17,473 nt of DNA from NCBI RefSeq assembly GCF_000611645.1, contig NW_014012593.1:1-17473 (forward strand), given 5' to 3'. The translations under genes were made by a program, and so were the position numbers. Below are positions 1 to 9,066 of this stretch, in pieces. A model generated the notes under the pieces. The model was not told where the DNA came from. It saw only the letters and a program-made list of their open reading frames with translations, and did no database searches. The DNA is from Monoraphidium neglectum. Taxonomy: Eukaryota; Chlorophyta; Chlorophyceae; Sphaeropleales; Selenastraceae. Position 1 is the first letter of the stretch. Each line of letters starts with the position of its first letter.

Positions 1-968
1 CTGCCGCGCCCCCGGCCGCGCCTGAGTGCGGCGCCGGCCGCGCCGCGGGCGCCGGGCTTGTCGCGGCGAGTGAACAGGCTGCGCTGCCGCTTGGTCGCGG
101 GCCGCCGCACGGCGAATGCGTCCTCGTCGTCCCACCTCGCGAAAGGGAAGTCGATCCTGCTGAGGGGCCGGTGCTGCCGCGCCCCCGCGGCGCGCGCGGC
201 GGCGGCCGGGTGCGGGTGCGGCAGCAGCGCGGCGCTGCGGCGCGCCTTGGCCGGGCGCAGCGCCGGCTGCATGTGCCCCCGCGCCGCCTCCTCGTCCTCC
301 TCCTCGTCCTCCTCCTCGCCTTCGCCCTCATCCCGCTGCTGCCGCAACTGCGGCCCCGCCGGCCCGGCCTTCCGCGGGCGCCCGCGCTTCCGGTTCCCCA
401 CGCTAAACCCTCCGGCCTGGGCGCCCGCGCCCTGCGGCCGCCGCGGCAGCTCCAGGGTGCGCATGCGCGAGATGCCGTAGATGCCGATCATGAAGGACCG
501 CCAGTCCGGCTGCTCCTCGCCTGCGGGCCGGGCAGGCAGGCGGCGCATACGGTCAGGGAGGGCAGAGGCCAGGGTTTCAATGCAAACCTGCTCTGGGGCG
601 GGCCGAGGGAGCAGCGGACGGGGCCGCAGCGGCGGCATCCTCTTCAATCCACTCCGCCACATTGCAAGAGCACCCCCTGCTTGGAGCGCCCGGACACACA
701 CACTCACATGCACGCACTCATACATAAAGACGCGCGCACACGCACGCACACACACACACACACTCGTGCACACAAACACACACGCGTGCACACCCACCTT
801 CCACGTGCGCCCTCCACGACCGCACCGCGTCCCGCGCGCGCGCCGAGCTGCCGCGCCACGCGTCCAGCAGCAGGTCGTAGGCATCGGCCCCAAACAGGCC
901 CGCCAGCGCGCGGCGCGCCTCACGAAGGTCAAGGCCAGAGTCCAGGACGTCCAGTATGTCAGGGGTCA

Positions 969-1014
<46 letters not shown>

Positions 1015-2404
1015 GTGGTGATGCTGATAGTGAGACGGCGGCAGCGGGACGCCCGCCGCCGCCGCGAGCGCCGCCCATTGCGCGGCGAGGGGCGCGGGCG
1101 GAGGGGCCGAGAGGAGCAGCCCGGGGGGGAGGGGCATGGCGGCGGCGCGCGGCGCGGGGGGCGCGGCTGGGGTGCGACCCGGCGCGGCGGCGGCGGCGCA
1201 GCCGCCGAGGCTGAGGGGCTGAGCCAGCTGACTGAGCTGGGGCGCCCGCGCCTGCTGCAACGCAGCATCCGCGGGCAGCTGCCCCTCCGCCGCCCGCGGC
1301 GCCTCGCGATCCCAGCCCGCCCCAGCGGCAGAGGGCAGCTGCGCCGCCAGATCCAGCTGCAGATCGTGCTCGTCCGTGTCCATGTCCGCCAGATCCTCCT
1401 CCCGCCCCTCCGACTCCCGCCGCCCCCCGGCTTGCCGCGGCCCCTCCAGCCGCTCCCCTGGCACGGCGCCGGCGGGTGCGGCGCCGGCGCCGGGCCCGCC
1501 CATGGCTATCTTGAGAGCAGCCGCCAGCTGCTGCGCCTGGGCCGCCTGGCGCGCGTGGTAGGCCGTCATAGCGCCCGAAAAGCGCTCCTTTTCTAGCTTG
1601 GCCATGGCCTCGTACGGCGCCTGCACAAATGTTGGCGGGCGTACAAGCATGTAGACGTGCGCACACGTCGCTGGGCGGGCGCATGTGGCTTGAAGGCACC
1701 GCGCGGCCCTGGCGTTCCAACCCTACACGGCGTGGCAAGCGCCGCTCTGCGGGCCTCAAGGCGTGGCCCCGTCGAGCGGCCAGCAGCCGTCCACCCCTGG
1801 CCTGCGCGCGACCCGCGCGCCCCGCACACCTTGACCTCCGGCGATGCTGCCCGCCAGGCCTCCCCACAGAGCTTCGACGCGTCCAGCGGCGGCAAGGTGG
1901 CCGGCAGGCCCTTTCGGTAGTCGGCCTGGAGGTTCGATCAAAAGCGCGGGGCGCGACAGCGACCGTCGTGTTGCCGGTGGTTGCTGTTCAGGGGTAGGGC
2001 GCAGGCGGCCCTCCGCGCCACGACGCATGCTTTGTCCTCGTCGCCACCGCCGCCAAGCACGCGCCACGGGGCCCGGAGGGGAGGGGAGCTGGCACGACAG
2101 GGCGCGCCCAGAGGCGGGCGGCCTCGGCAGGGGGCGGGGACGGCGGCAGGCGGCGGCGCGTGTGGCTCACCTGGAAGAAGGTGTAGGCATTGATGGGCTT
2201 CGGCGGCGCGCCGGGGTCGCTGGCGCGCTTCGTCTTCTTGAGGGGGTGCGGGCCCTGGCGGGAACGCAAGGCCGGACGGGGGAGGGCAGCTGGGGCTACT
2301 GGGGGTGAGCAGCACCATGCGCGCTGCCGCAAGAACTGCCCCTGGATTGGATTTCGACTAGCCGGCATGGCTGTGTGCGCCACTCGTTCCTTGGCCACGC
2401 ATGG

Positions 2405-2435
<31 letters not shown>

Positions 2436-5400
2436 TCTCTCTCTCTCTGTGTTTAACTATGTCCTCTTTTGCATGCACACACGCACGCGCACACACACAA
2501 AAACAAACAGCTGCACATGCAAACACACCACACAGAAGCACCCGCAGCACCGCCTGCCCCATCACGGGCGCGCCGCGCACCTCCTCGTCCGCGCCGGCCC
2601 CGTCAGCCTCCGCCCCCGGGTCCAAGCTGGACGCCGGGCTCAGCCCCAGCGCCGCGAGCGCGGAGCGGTTCGCCTTGTATAGCGCGAGCTCCCGCGCGTA
2701 GCGGTCGCGGTCGCGCTGCGTTGAGGGATCCGTTGAGGGCGGCGTTGGTTTTATTTTTTGGGGGGACATGGAGGGGACGTGGGGCGCGGGTGGCCAGGTG
2801 GGGCCAGGAGATGGGGTTTGTGCGCAGCGCGTGCCGCGAGCCACGCACAAGCTGAACGAGAGGGCAGAGACGCGACGCGGGGGCCCGGCCCGGGCAGCAG
2901 GCGCGTTGGGTTGGTGCGCGGGTGCGCGGGTGTGGCCGCGGCCACAAGGGGCCCGCACCAGGCGAGCGCGGGCGCCATGTGGGCCGCCGCAGCCGCCGCC
3001 CGGTCCCCCACCTGCGCTATTGCGTCGCAGGCATCGCGCTCCCCCTGGCTGGTGGCCTTCCACATGTGCGCCAGCATCTTCATCATGTCCTGCGCGCCCA
3101 GCCCCGGGTTCTGGTCCGCCACAGCGCCGCGGTGGCGCGACATGAACACCTGGTGCGGCGCACGGCGCGAGCGAGGCGCGCGGGGGCAGTTTTGCCGGCG
3201 GCGCTAATTTGGCGGGAGGGCCGGCGCCGGGCAGCCGCCAGGATGCGAAAGCGCAGAGGACGGCTGGCGGACGGTGACAGGTCGCGCGGCGCTGCCAGGC
3301 GTCGGTGCTGGGTGGGTGGGGGAGGGGCGCGGCCGCACCTGGTACCCCGAGACAGCCTTTTTGGGGGCGTGGGGGTCCTTCTTTCTCCGTTTGAGCGGAA
3401 GCCCGCTGCCGCCGAGGCCGGCGGCCCCGCCGCCGCCACCGCCCAGCTGGCCGCCTTGCGCCATCAGCGCCGCTGCCAGGGCCGTCGCGGGCGCGCCGGT
3501 GGCGGGCGGCAGCGCGGCGGCGGCGGAGGCGCCGCCGCCGCCGCCGCGCTTTGGGACGGCAAGGACCAGTAACTCCCCGCCGCCCTCGCCGTTTGACACC
3601 ACGGTGCCCATGGCGTACGTCCCCATCGGCACCCCCAGCGCATCCGACAGCTCTGGGGGCAGCGGGACACCCTGCATCGGTGCGTCTCCTGCGGCATGCA
3701 GCAGCTGCTGCTCCTGTTGCTGCTGGTGGTGGTGCTGCTGCTGCTCCTGGTGGTGCTGCTGGGCGGGCACCTGCTGCTGCTCCTGCTCCTGCTGCCGTTG
3801 CTGCTGTTCAGGAGCCTGCTGCTGGGATGGCTGCTGCTGCTGCTGCTGTTTCTGCTCCTGCTGCTCTTGCTGCTGCTGCCGTTGGGAGGGCCTCGCTGGC
3901 GACCCAGCCTGCTCCTGCTGCTGAGGCTGCTGCTGGGCCGGCACCCGCTGCTGGGGCTGCTGCGGTAGTGGCGCAGGCGTGCCGCGTCCTGCTGCCGCCG
4001 GAGACGTGGGCACAGGCGACAGGGCCAGCGAGGCCCCAGGGGGCACCGGCCGCAGCGCAGGCGCCGCGGCGAGCGTGAGGGAGGCGGTCGCCAGCAGCCG
4101 CTGCACCAGCTGCTCTGTTGCTTGCGCATCCTGCTGGGCCTCGGGCGGCGACCCGTGCTGCTGATCCCGCCCAACTGAGGGCGGCTGCGTCTGGGGCAGC
4201 AGCTGCGCCAGCAGCGGCAGGGGCGGCAAGGGGGGCAGCGGCGGCAGCTTGAAGGGCTGCTGCTGCTGCTGCTGCTGCTGCTGCCGCAGCAGCTGCTGCT
4301 GGGGCCAAGCATGGTCAGTCAACGCGTCCGCGGCTCCCGAGTCGTCGGGGCCGCTGCCGCTGCCGCCCGAGCCGTCCTCCTCGCCCTCCCCGCCGTCCGC
4401 CTGCCGAGGCGAGCGCGCGGGAGCGGGCGCCCTTAGCGGCGGCTCGGGTTCAGCCGCGGCGAGCCTGCGGCGGGCGCGTGCGGCGCCGGGATGGGTGCGG
4501 CGAACGCGGGGTTTCAACGCGGCAGCCCTTGGCGCATGCGCACAAAACCAGCAGAGCGGGATGCATCACGCGCATGTCTGCGCAGCGGGCTGCGGCTGTG
4601 GTTGCGGCATGCGCGTGCATGTGCAAGCGAGCAGGTGCGGCAAGCAATGCCAGCGCTCCGGCGACGCGGCAGACAGGCACTGACCAGCCCCTTCCGCTTG
4701 TTTGGCTTGCCGGCGGGGCCAGGCTCGTCATCAACATTGTTCTTGCCCTGCAAGATTAGTAGCGACACAGGGGGGGCAAGGAGTCACAAAGATGCCAGCT
4801 GGCATGTTGGCAGTGGCTGCGCTAGCTGCCTTGGAGCCTGACGGGCGTGGTGCTGGTCTGGTGCACGCCCATGCAGGTGCACGCCCATGCAGGGACATCC
4901 CATGAGCCTGGATGGCTCCAGAGGCAGGCGTCCGTAGCAGCTGCAATGATCCTCATCCATATGTAAAGGTGTGTGCATGTGTGCAAGAGGGCTCTTGCAA
5001 ACAGCATGCTTGCAAGCAGCATGCGCGTTAAGCGGCAAGCGGCTGATTCTGGAGGCGAGGCGGCTCACCAGGTACCGCTTCAGGTAGTGCCGCGTGCTAA
5101 GCAGGTTCAACTCCTTGGGGGAAGCTACCTGGAAGGTCCCAGCGGTGGCCGCAGCAACGCTTTCAGCTGGGGAATGCAAAATGCAGGCCGGCCATTGCGC
5201 GACTGCCGAGGCGGCGCCCGAAATCAAGGAAAGGCTTCTCCACACGGTGCACGTGCGTGTCCGCCCTCCCCCCAAGCGCCGCCACACACCTCCCCGTCTG
5301 CCCAGGTCTGGCTGGGCTGGATCAGCTTCCAGTCTTCCCCGTCCCAGATCCTCGCGCGGCGGATGAGCTCGCGCTGCGCGTGACATAGGCAGGGAGGCAC

Positions 5401-6977
5401 GGCGAGGGGAAGAGGGGTGGGGGGAAGCCCAGGGGTGAAGCTTGCAGCGTGGAGCCAACAAGGCAGCGCCACTCCTCATGCAGAAGCGGTGGCGCGACCG
5501 CAGGGTCACGGCACACCGCGCCTCCGCGCCGCCCATCGCCACCAGCCCGCGGCAGGGCGGCGCGTTTGGTCGCAGCCACCTTAATGGTCTCGTCCGGCGC
5601 GTCGTGGAAGGGGTACTTGACCTGCAGCCCGGGGCGAAGCGCAGTGCATGCACACGCACGCGATGTTGCGGGCGCGGCAAACACTCAGGTGGCAATGCGT
5701 CCTGGGGTCGTGCCGGTTGCAAGCTGGCGCCGCTCGCCACATCGAAGGGCAGGCAACCCGGCCCCTCGACTCAGGGCACCAGGCCGTCAAACCAAACATG
5801 CGAGCCCCCGGGGTGACCCTGCAACGATTGCCTGAGACGCGCCATCATCGGATGCGGGCCCGCAGCCTGTGCCGACGCCCTCATGCTGCCCCTCCTTTTC
5901 CCTGGCTGCCCACCAGGTAGCCCTCCTTGAGCACTCTGTCCACGTAGCCCAGCCAGGCACAGGGGTCAGTCTTGCTATTGTTGGACACCTCCACAAACTC
6001 CCCGACCTGGGCAGCCAGGGGAGACCGCAAGAGTCCAACACACGGGCTTGGCCTGGAGCCAGCAGGGCGGGACTCCCGAAGCCTCTAGCCAAGTAGGACG
6101 CCGGCGCCCTCACCCTGGGCGCTGTGGGGCCGCGGGCCCGCCCGCATGCACGCGGCACACTGCTGGCTACCGCCGCATGCGGGGCGGCCCGCGCGCCTCA
6201 CGCGCACGCTGCTCGTGCTCCAAGCGTAGGGCCTCCCGTGGGCGGCAGTGCGACGCACCTGCAGGTCTTCCACCTCGTGCCCAAAGTCCACGGGCACCTC
6301 GTATGGGAAGATATTTTCGCAGTTGACCCTCTCCTCGTCCTCGTTGTCGTACCGCACCGTGAAGTGGCTCTTGCCACGCGCGACGACGGCCGCCGGCCAG
6401 AACGCGCCGCTGAAGCCGGTGCGGTTCTTGTCGCGGGTTGGGGGCCACCAGACGCGGACCTGCATGGAGGGGGGGGAGAGGGGGCCTCGGGAGTGAGCGA
6501 GGTCGCAATGGGGCACGGGCGTGTGCAGGGCGAGGTTTTGAAAAGGGGGGGTGCTGGGCGCCCATGCAGCGTAATGCGGATTTCTGCCTGCTACCGCCGC
6601 CACTATGCTGCAGGCGTTACCCACAGCACTACAAGGAGTGCGCTGCACAGCGCTTGGGTGTGGCGCGGTCGGCGTGCTTTGCTCTCCGCGCCCAGCCAGG
6701 CGGCAGCGTCACGGTGGGCTTGAGCACTTCAGTGAAGCAAGATTTTCACAAAGCTCTAACAGGCCAGGTGCCTCATATACGGTGACCTGAAGTGCGTCGT
6801 GACAACCAGATCACTCGCAGCCCAGTCGCGGCCCCAGCCTGGGGAGGCTCTCACCCGGTCCGGCGTACGCTGACGCTGAGCAACCGAAGCAATATCAGGC
6901 TCTTCCTCGCCGAGGTCGGCTGCTGGTCTCTTGGCAGTCCCAGTGCGCAGGGGGCGGTCAGACCGGGCCGACGCCAT
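1..6977 (-). CDS. Tandem Agenet/Tudor, double HMG-box, AT-hook chromatin protein (14 exons, 3' end beyond the window)
   Basis: Probable nuclear DNA- and chromatin-binding protein. In-phase exons (minus strand): 6977-6855, 6459-6259, 6006-5914, 5621-5580, 5373-5290, 5128-5069, 4747-4685, 4400-3339, 3149-3012, 2715-2581, 2254-2171, 1925-1830, 1620-798, 520-<1. All introns are GT-AG. The first ATG follows an in-frame TGA. About 1,174 residues are visible. Residues ~42-108 and ~109-175 form two Agenet/Tudor units; the second (VEVSNNSKTDPCAWLGYV, then GYLVKYPFHDA) resembles the FMRP/FXR second Agenet repeat. Residues 223-576 are Q-rich. HMG box A is ~562-637 (DPHAPKKAVSGYQ to YARELALYKA); box B is ~679-750 (DPGAPPKPINAYTFFQ, GEAW, APYEAMAKLEKERF). 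Poly-Q lies near 925-945, an AT-hook (KRGRPRK) near 1047, then an acidic EEEDEEEDEE run. The domains are seen; the chromatin role is inferred from the families. Least certain is the 4747-4685 exon joining the Agenet and HMG halves: these could be two genes. Confidence 0.72.
360..400 (-). other. AT-hook motif in the C-terminal exon
   Basis: The minus-strand reading frame of the last visible exon contains GNRKRGRPRKAG. The RGRP core flanked by basic residues is the classic AT-hook that inserts into the minor groove of AT-rich DNA. It is followed by a strongly acidic stretch (EEEDEEEDEE) at about 290-310. AT-hook and HMG-box combinations are known for architectural chromatin proteins. Confidence 0.8.
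693..797. repeat. (CA)n-rich tract in the last visible intron of the HMG-box gene
   Basis: Imperfect CA repeats interspersed with CG dinucleotides. On the coding (minus) strand this is a GT/TG-rich tract beginning directly at the splice donor (798|797) and filling about the first 100 nt of the 277-nt intron. Confidence 0.9.
960..1018. repeat. CAG/CTG repeat encoding poly-Gln
   Basis: Mostly CTG triplets on the plus strand, read as CAG on the coding strand. They encode about 15 consecutive glutamines after a short His run (QHHHQQQ) in exon 13 of the HMG-box gene. Occasional CAA codons interrupt the run. Confidence 0.9.
1552..2221 (-). other. HMG box B (split over three exons)
   Basis: The box is formed by exon 2254-2171 (DPGAPPKPINAYTFFQ), exon 1925-1830 (ADYRKGLPATLPPLDASKLC, then GEAWRAASPEVK) and the start of exon 1620-798 (APYEAMAKLEKERFSGAMTA). 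All junctions are phase 0. It is closer to the HMGB consensus than box A in helix 3. The introns fall at different positions from those in box A, so the two boxes do not look like a recent exon-for-exon duplication. Confidence 0.85.
2403..2449. repeat. Compound (CA)n(TC)n microsatellite in an intron
   Basis: A perfect CA run (about 2405-2432) is followed by a TC run (about 2434-2449). It lies within the 2255-2580 intron of the HMG-box gene. An imperfect CA-rich stretch continues at 2470-2530. Confidence 0.92.
2581..3389 (-). other. HMG box A (split over three exons)
   Basis: The box starts in the last codons of exon 8 (KKDPHAPKKAVSGYQ), continues through exon 3149-3012 (VFMSRHRGAVADQNPGLGAQ ... 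HMWKATSQGER) and finishes at the start of exon 2715-2581 (RDRDRYARELALYKA). It keeps the canonical DP.APK entry, the central Trp in 'MWK' and the helix-3 'RY..EL..YK' motif, so it is a complete HMGB-type box. Cys replaces the usual Tyr in the 'APYEE' segment (RDACDAIAQ). It would be expected to bend DNA with low sequence specificity. Confidence 0.85.
3696..4300. repeat. Long CAG-rich low-complexity region (Q-rich linker)
   Basis: A triplet-rich region in exon 8 of the HMG-box gene, coding on the minus strand for many short Q runs separated by E, P, H and S. A purer block of CTG triplets lies at about 4258-4283. It sits between the Agenet module and HMG box A and is expected to be disordered. 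Confidence 0.85.
4861..4892. repeat. 16-bp tandem duplication
   Basis: Two perfect head-to-tail copies of gtgcacgcccatgcag at 4861-4876 and 4877-4892. They lie in the 4748-5068 intron of the HMG-box gene. No function is evident. Confidence 0.85.
5290..6006 (-). other. Agenet/Tudor repeat 2 (three exons)
   Basis: Exons 6006-5914, 5621-5580 and 5373-5290 join in phase 0. They give VGEFVEVSNNSKTDPCAWLG, then DRVLKEGYLVKYPFHDAPDE, then ELIRRARIWDGEDWKLIQP. The core 'VEV-S-(x)n-DPCAWLG-V-x(n)-GYLVKYPFHDAPDE' parallels the FMRP/FXR second Agenet repeat, with Cys-x-Trp after an acidic-Pro turn and an aromatic '-EY/-KY' strand ending in an acidic loop. This match, broken across three exons and restored by splicing, is the main support for the gene model here. 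Confidence 0.7.
6259..6459 (-). other. Agenet/Tudor repeat 1 exon
   Basis: This exon is bounded by CATGCAG and CTGCAG|GTGCG and encodes 67 residues beginning VRVWWPPTRDK. It contains FWPAAVVARGKSHFTVRYDN followed by ENIFPYEVPVDF. The order of a W/F-rich strand, a 'V..RYDN' strand and a closing 'FP..VPVDF' is the Agenet (Royal family Tudor-like) pattern. In FMRP the equivalent strand also runs directly into the second repeat, as here. Tudor-like pockets bind methylated lysine or arginine in several families; binding by this protein is an inference. Confidence 0.65.
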
Positions 6978-7278
6978 GGAGTTCACAAGTCAACGTCCAT
7001 GCAAACCGCGATCAGCCTACTGAACAAATGTCAATGGGGCAGCTTGGTCTTGTTGTGCTGCCACAAATTCTGAATGATCTCGTGGCGCGTGACCCGTTGA
7101 AATCATGCCGCTTTACTCACGCTTCGCATTGATTGAAGCCTAATCTGCGTCCGCATCCAAAAGGCGTACTCGTGGCCTTAGCTGACCATGCGCTTGTCAG
7201 CGGCAGGGTCACGACAGACCCTCTCACTGAGAGCCTTACCCCAACCCCTTCTTGTGCCCATGCCCTGTGGCCCGGCAC
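6978..7278. other. Intergenic spacer between ureidoglycine aminohydrolase and the HMG-box gene
   Basis: About 300 bp of lower-GC DNA. It should contain the 3' UTR of the ureidoglycine aminohydrolase gene and the promoter and 5' UTR of the Agenet/HMG gene, both on the minus strand. I saw no TGTAA polyadenylation signal (the usual chlorophyte motif) on the minus strand and no clear TATA element. Confidence 0.6.
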
Positions 7279-8997
7279 CTAGGCCAAGAATAGCGGGTCC
7301 ACATTCCTGTCGCGGTACATCACCAGCCGCGCCCGTTCCTGCCCCAGGGCGGCAAACCACTGCGGCACATAGGGCGCCGCCCACACTGCGTCACCAGCAC
7401 GGACAGGGTACCAGCCGTCGCCCAGTCGGATGATGCCCTCTCCTGACAGTAGCAGCAAGCCATGGTTATTGTAATTTCCTTTCTGTGGGGTCCACGGTGG
7501 TTTCAAATAGCAGGGAAGGGTGGGAAGTCAGGGGACGATGATGGCTTGTCGTGTGCGAGCCCAGCCCCAGGGCAATGAGAGCAAGGCCATGCACAGAAAG
7601 CAAGGCCCTGCATGAGTCGAATGTCACAATCAGAAAAAAAGTGATGTGGCCGTTGCCACGCCCCACACCAGCCAGCCGCCCACCACTTCGGGCGGCGAGG
7701 CTCCTGGCTTGACGTCCAATACCAAGACGTCGAAGTCCCACTCGTCGCTGTCAGGCAGCAGGCGGCGCTGCACGGTCGCGCCCGCGGGGCCCGCAGTGAT
7801 GGCGTCCGGCAGGACGTCGTCGACGGCGCCGTGCTCAAACCCAGGCATGCCCTGGGTCGGGCAGGGCAATTTCAAGAAGGGCGCATAGTTTATCCCGGCC
7901 GGATATCGTGCATATCAGCGAGTCACTCCATCGGCGCTGCTTGATGGGGTGCGTGGTGCGACGCTGCCTGTCGTTGCAGCCATCATGTTATTGCAGCCAT
8001 GACAAGCAGCTGCCAGTATGCGCGCACCTCTGCCTTTGCGAAAATGCGTTCGTACACCAGCAGCTTGGCACCCCCCTCGGACGTCACGCTTTGGGGGCGA
8101 GGAAGGGAGCAGAGCAACAGGCCCGTAAGCTGTTGAGCCTCGTTTCAAATTGTGCAAAAGCGTGGTACTTCATCAAGATGCGCGCTCAAACTTGACTCAG
8201 CGCGCATCTGTCTGTGATTGCGACACTTGAAACCACGGTCTCCAGGTGTGCGTCTTACGTTTGTGAAAGGTACTCTTCCGAGGCGGGCGGCAGGTACGCA
8301 TAGTGGTTGCTGCTGACCTCCACCTCGTTGTCGTTGACGTCAATCTCCAGCTGCCCCGTCAGCACCAGCATGAACCTGCAGTTGTGGTTGCGTGGTTGTT
8401 TCCGCTGCAGCAGCGCAGCAGGCCGGCTCCACAAGCTACGCTGCACGCATCAACAACGGGCAGAGCCTGCTCGGGCCCAGTTGAGGACGGTTGCGCCACA
8501 ACTCCCCCCCAATGGGTGGGGCACACCTCTCTGTAATGGGCGTCTTTGGTGGTGCAGCCGAGCCGGGGGCCATGTCGACGAGGTACATCACAAAGTTGGC
8601 GCCCTTGGCGGGGTGCATCAGGTATGACAGCCGCGCGTTCTGCCTGCAAGCGGCGTTGCGGGGGCGGCACGGCGTGGTGCACGCGAGAGGGCGGGTAATT
8701 TACGGAGCGCGTGCTCAATAGCATGAGGCCAAACAATTGTTAGGTACGAAGTCGCTTGCTTGCAAGACCAAAATGTTTGCCCGAGTGGAGCTGGTTCCGC
8801 ACGTTGATGATGCAAGGTGCGCCTGCATGCAGACTTCACCAAGGGCAGGCACCCCGCATGGCGTCCACCGCGCCAGCACTGACACACGTCCCAGGGTACA
8901 CCTACCAGCCCGCATTCGTCGTCCAGGTGCGGGTGGTACTGTCCATGACAGCGTGGTCGCGCCTTGACACGCTGCGCGTGCTGAGGTCTGCGCCCAT
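7279..8997 (-). CDS. UGLYAH: (S)-ureidoglycine aminohydrolase, bicupin (six exons)
   Basis: Probable enzyme of the ureide branch of purine breakdown, converting (S)-ureidoglycine to (S)-ureidoglycolate and ammonia. Exons: 8997-8906, 8643-8527, 8375-8259, 8088-8028, 7851-7684, 7482-7279 (stop TAG), total 252 residues with every phase matching; plant enzymes are slightly longer. An in-frame ATG at 9066 would add 23 residues (MRCPRCLIRQRW...), and an in-frame TGA lies upstream at 9154. Diagnostic segments are SVSRRDHAVM near the N-terminus, KGANFVMYLVDM, the first cupin (RFMLVLTGQLEIDV ... NHYAYLPP), KLLVYERIF, and the second cupin (NNHGLLLLSGEGIIRLGDGW, YPVRAGDAVW, PYVPQWFAALG). Plant homologues act in the endoplasmic reticulum; no clear signal peptide is visible here. 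The metal-binding segment looks atypical (see findings). It lies about 300 bp downstream of the next gene's start on the same strand, with no sign of cotranscription. Confidence 0.85.
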
Positions 8998-9066
8998 TGG
9001 CCGCGGCGCGCCGGGGAGAGCGTTGGTGGGCCAGCGTTGCCTGATCAAGCACCTTGGACACCGCAT

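Noticed and set aside
171..1596. Long plus-strand open frames (about 350-370 codons) at the left end
   Set aside because: They are antisense to exons 13 and 14 of the HMG-box gene and cross its intron. Their peptides are Arg/Ala/Pro-rich with Leu runs opposite the poly-Q, as expected from GC-rich antisense frames, and no domain is visible.
3696..3968. Plus-strand poly-Leu 'membrane protein' frame
   Set aside because: It is the antisense reading of the CAG-rich Q linker (CTG read as Leu). The minus strand has the HMG box continuing from the same exon.
4784..5740. Unspliced minus-strand frame of 318 codons in the Agenet region
   Set aside because: It only partly overlaps the true reading. The Agenet segments require splicing between frames, and the rest of this frame is intronic with no domain.
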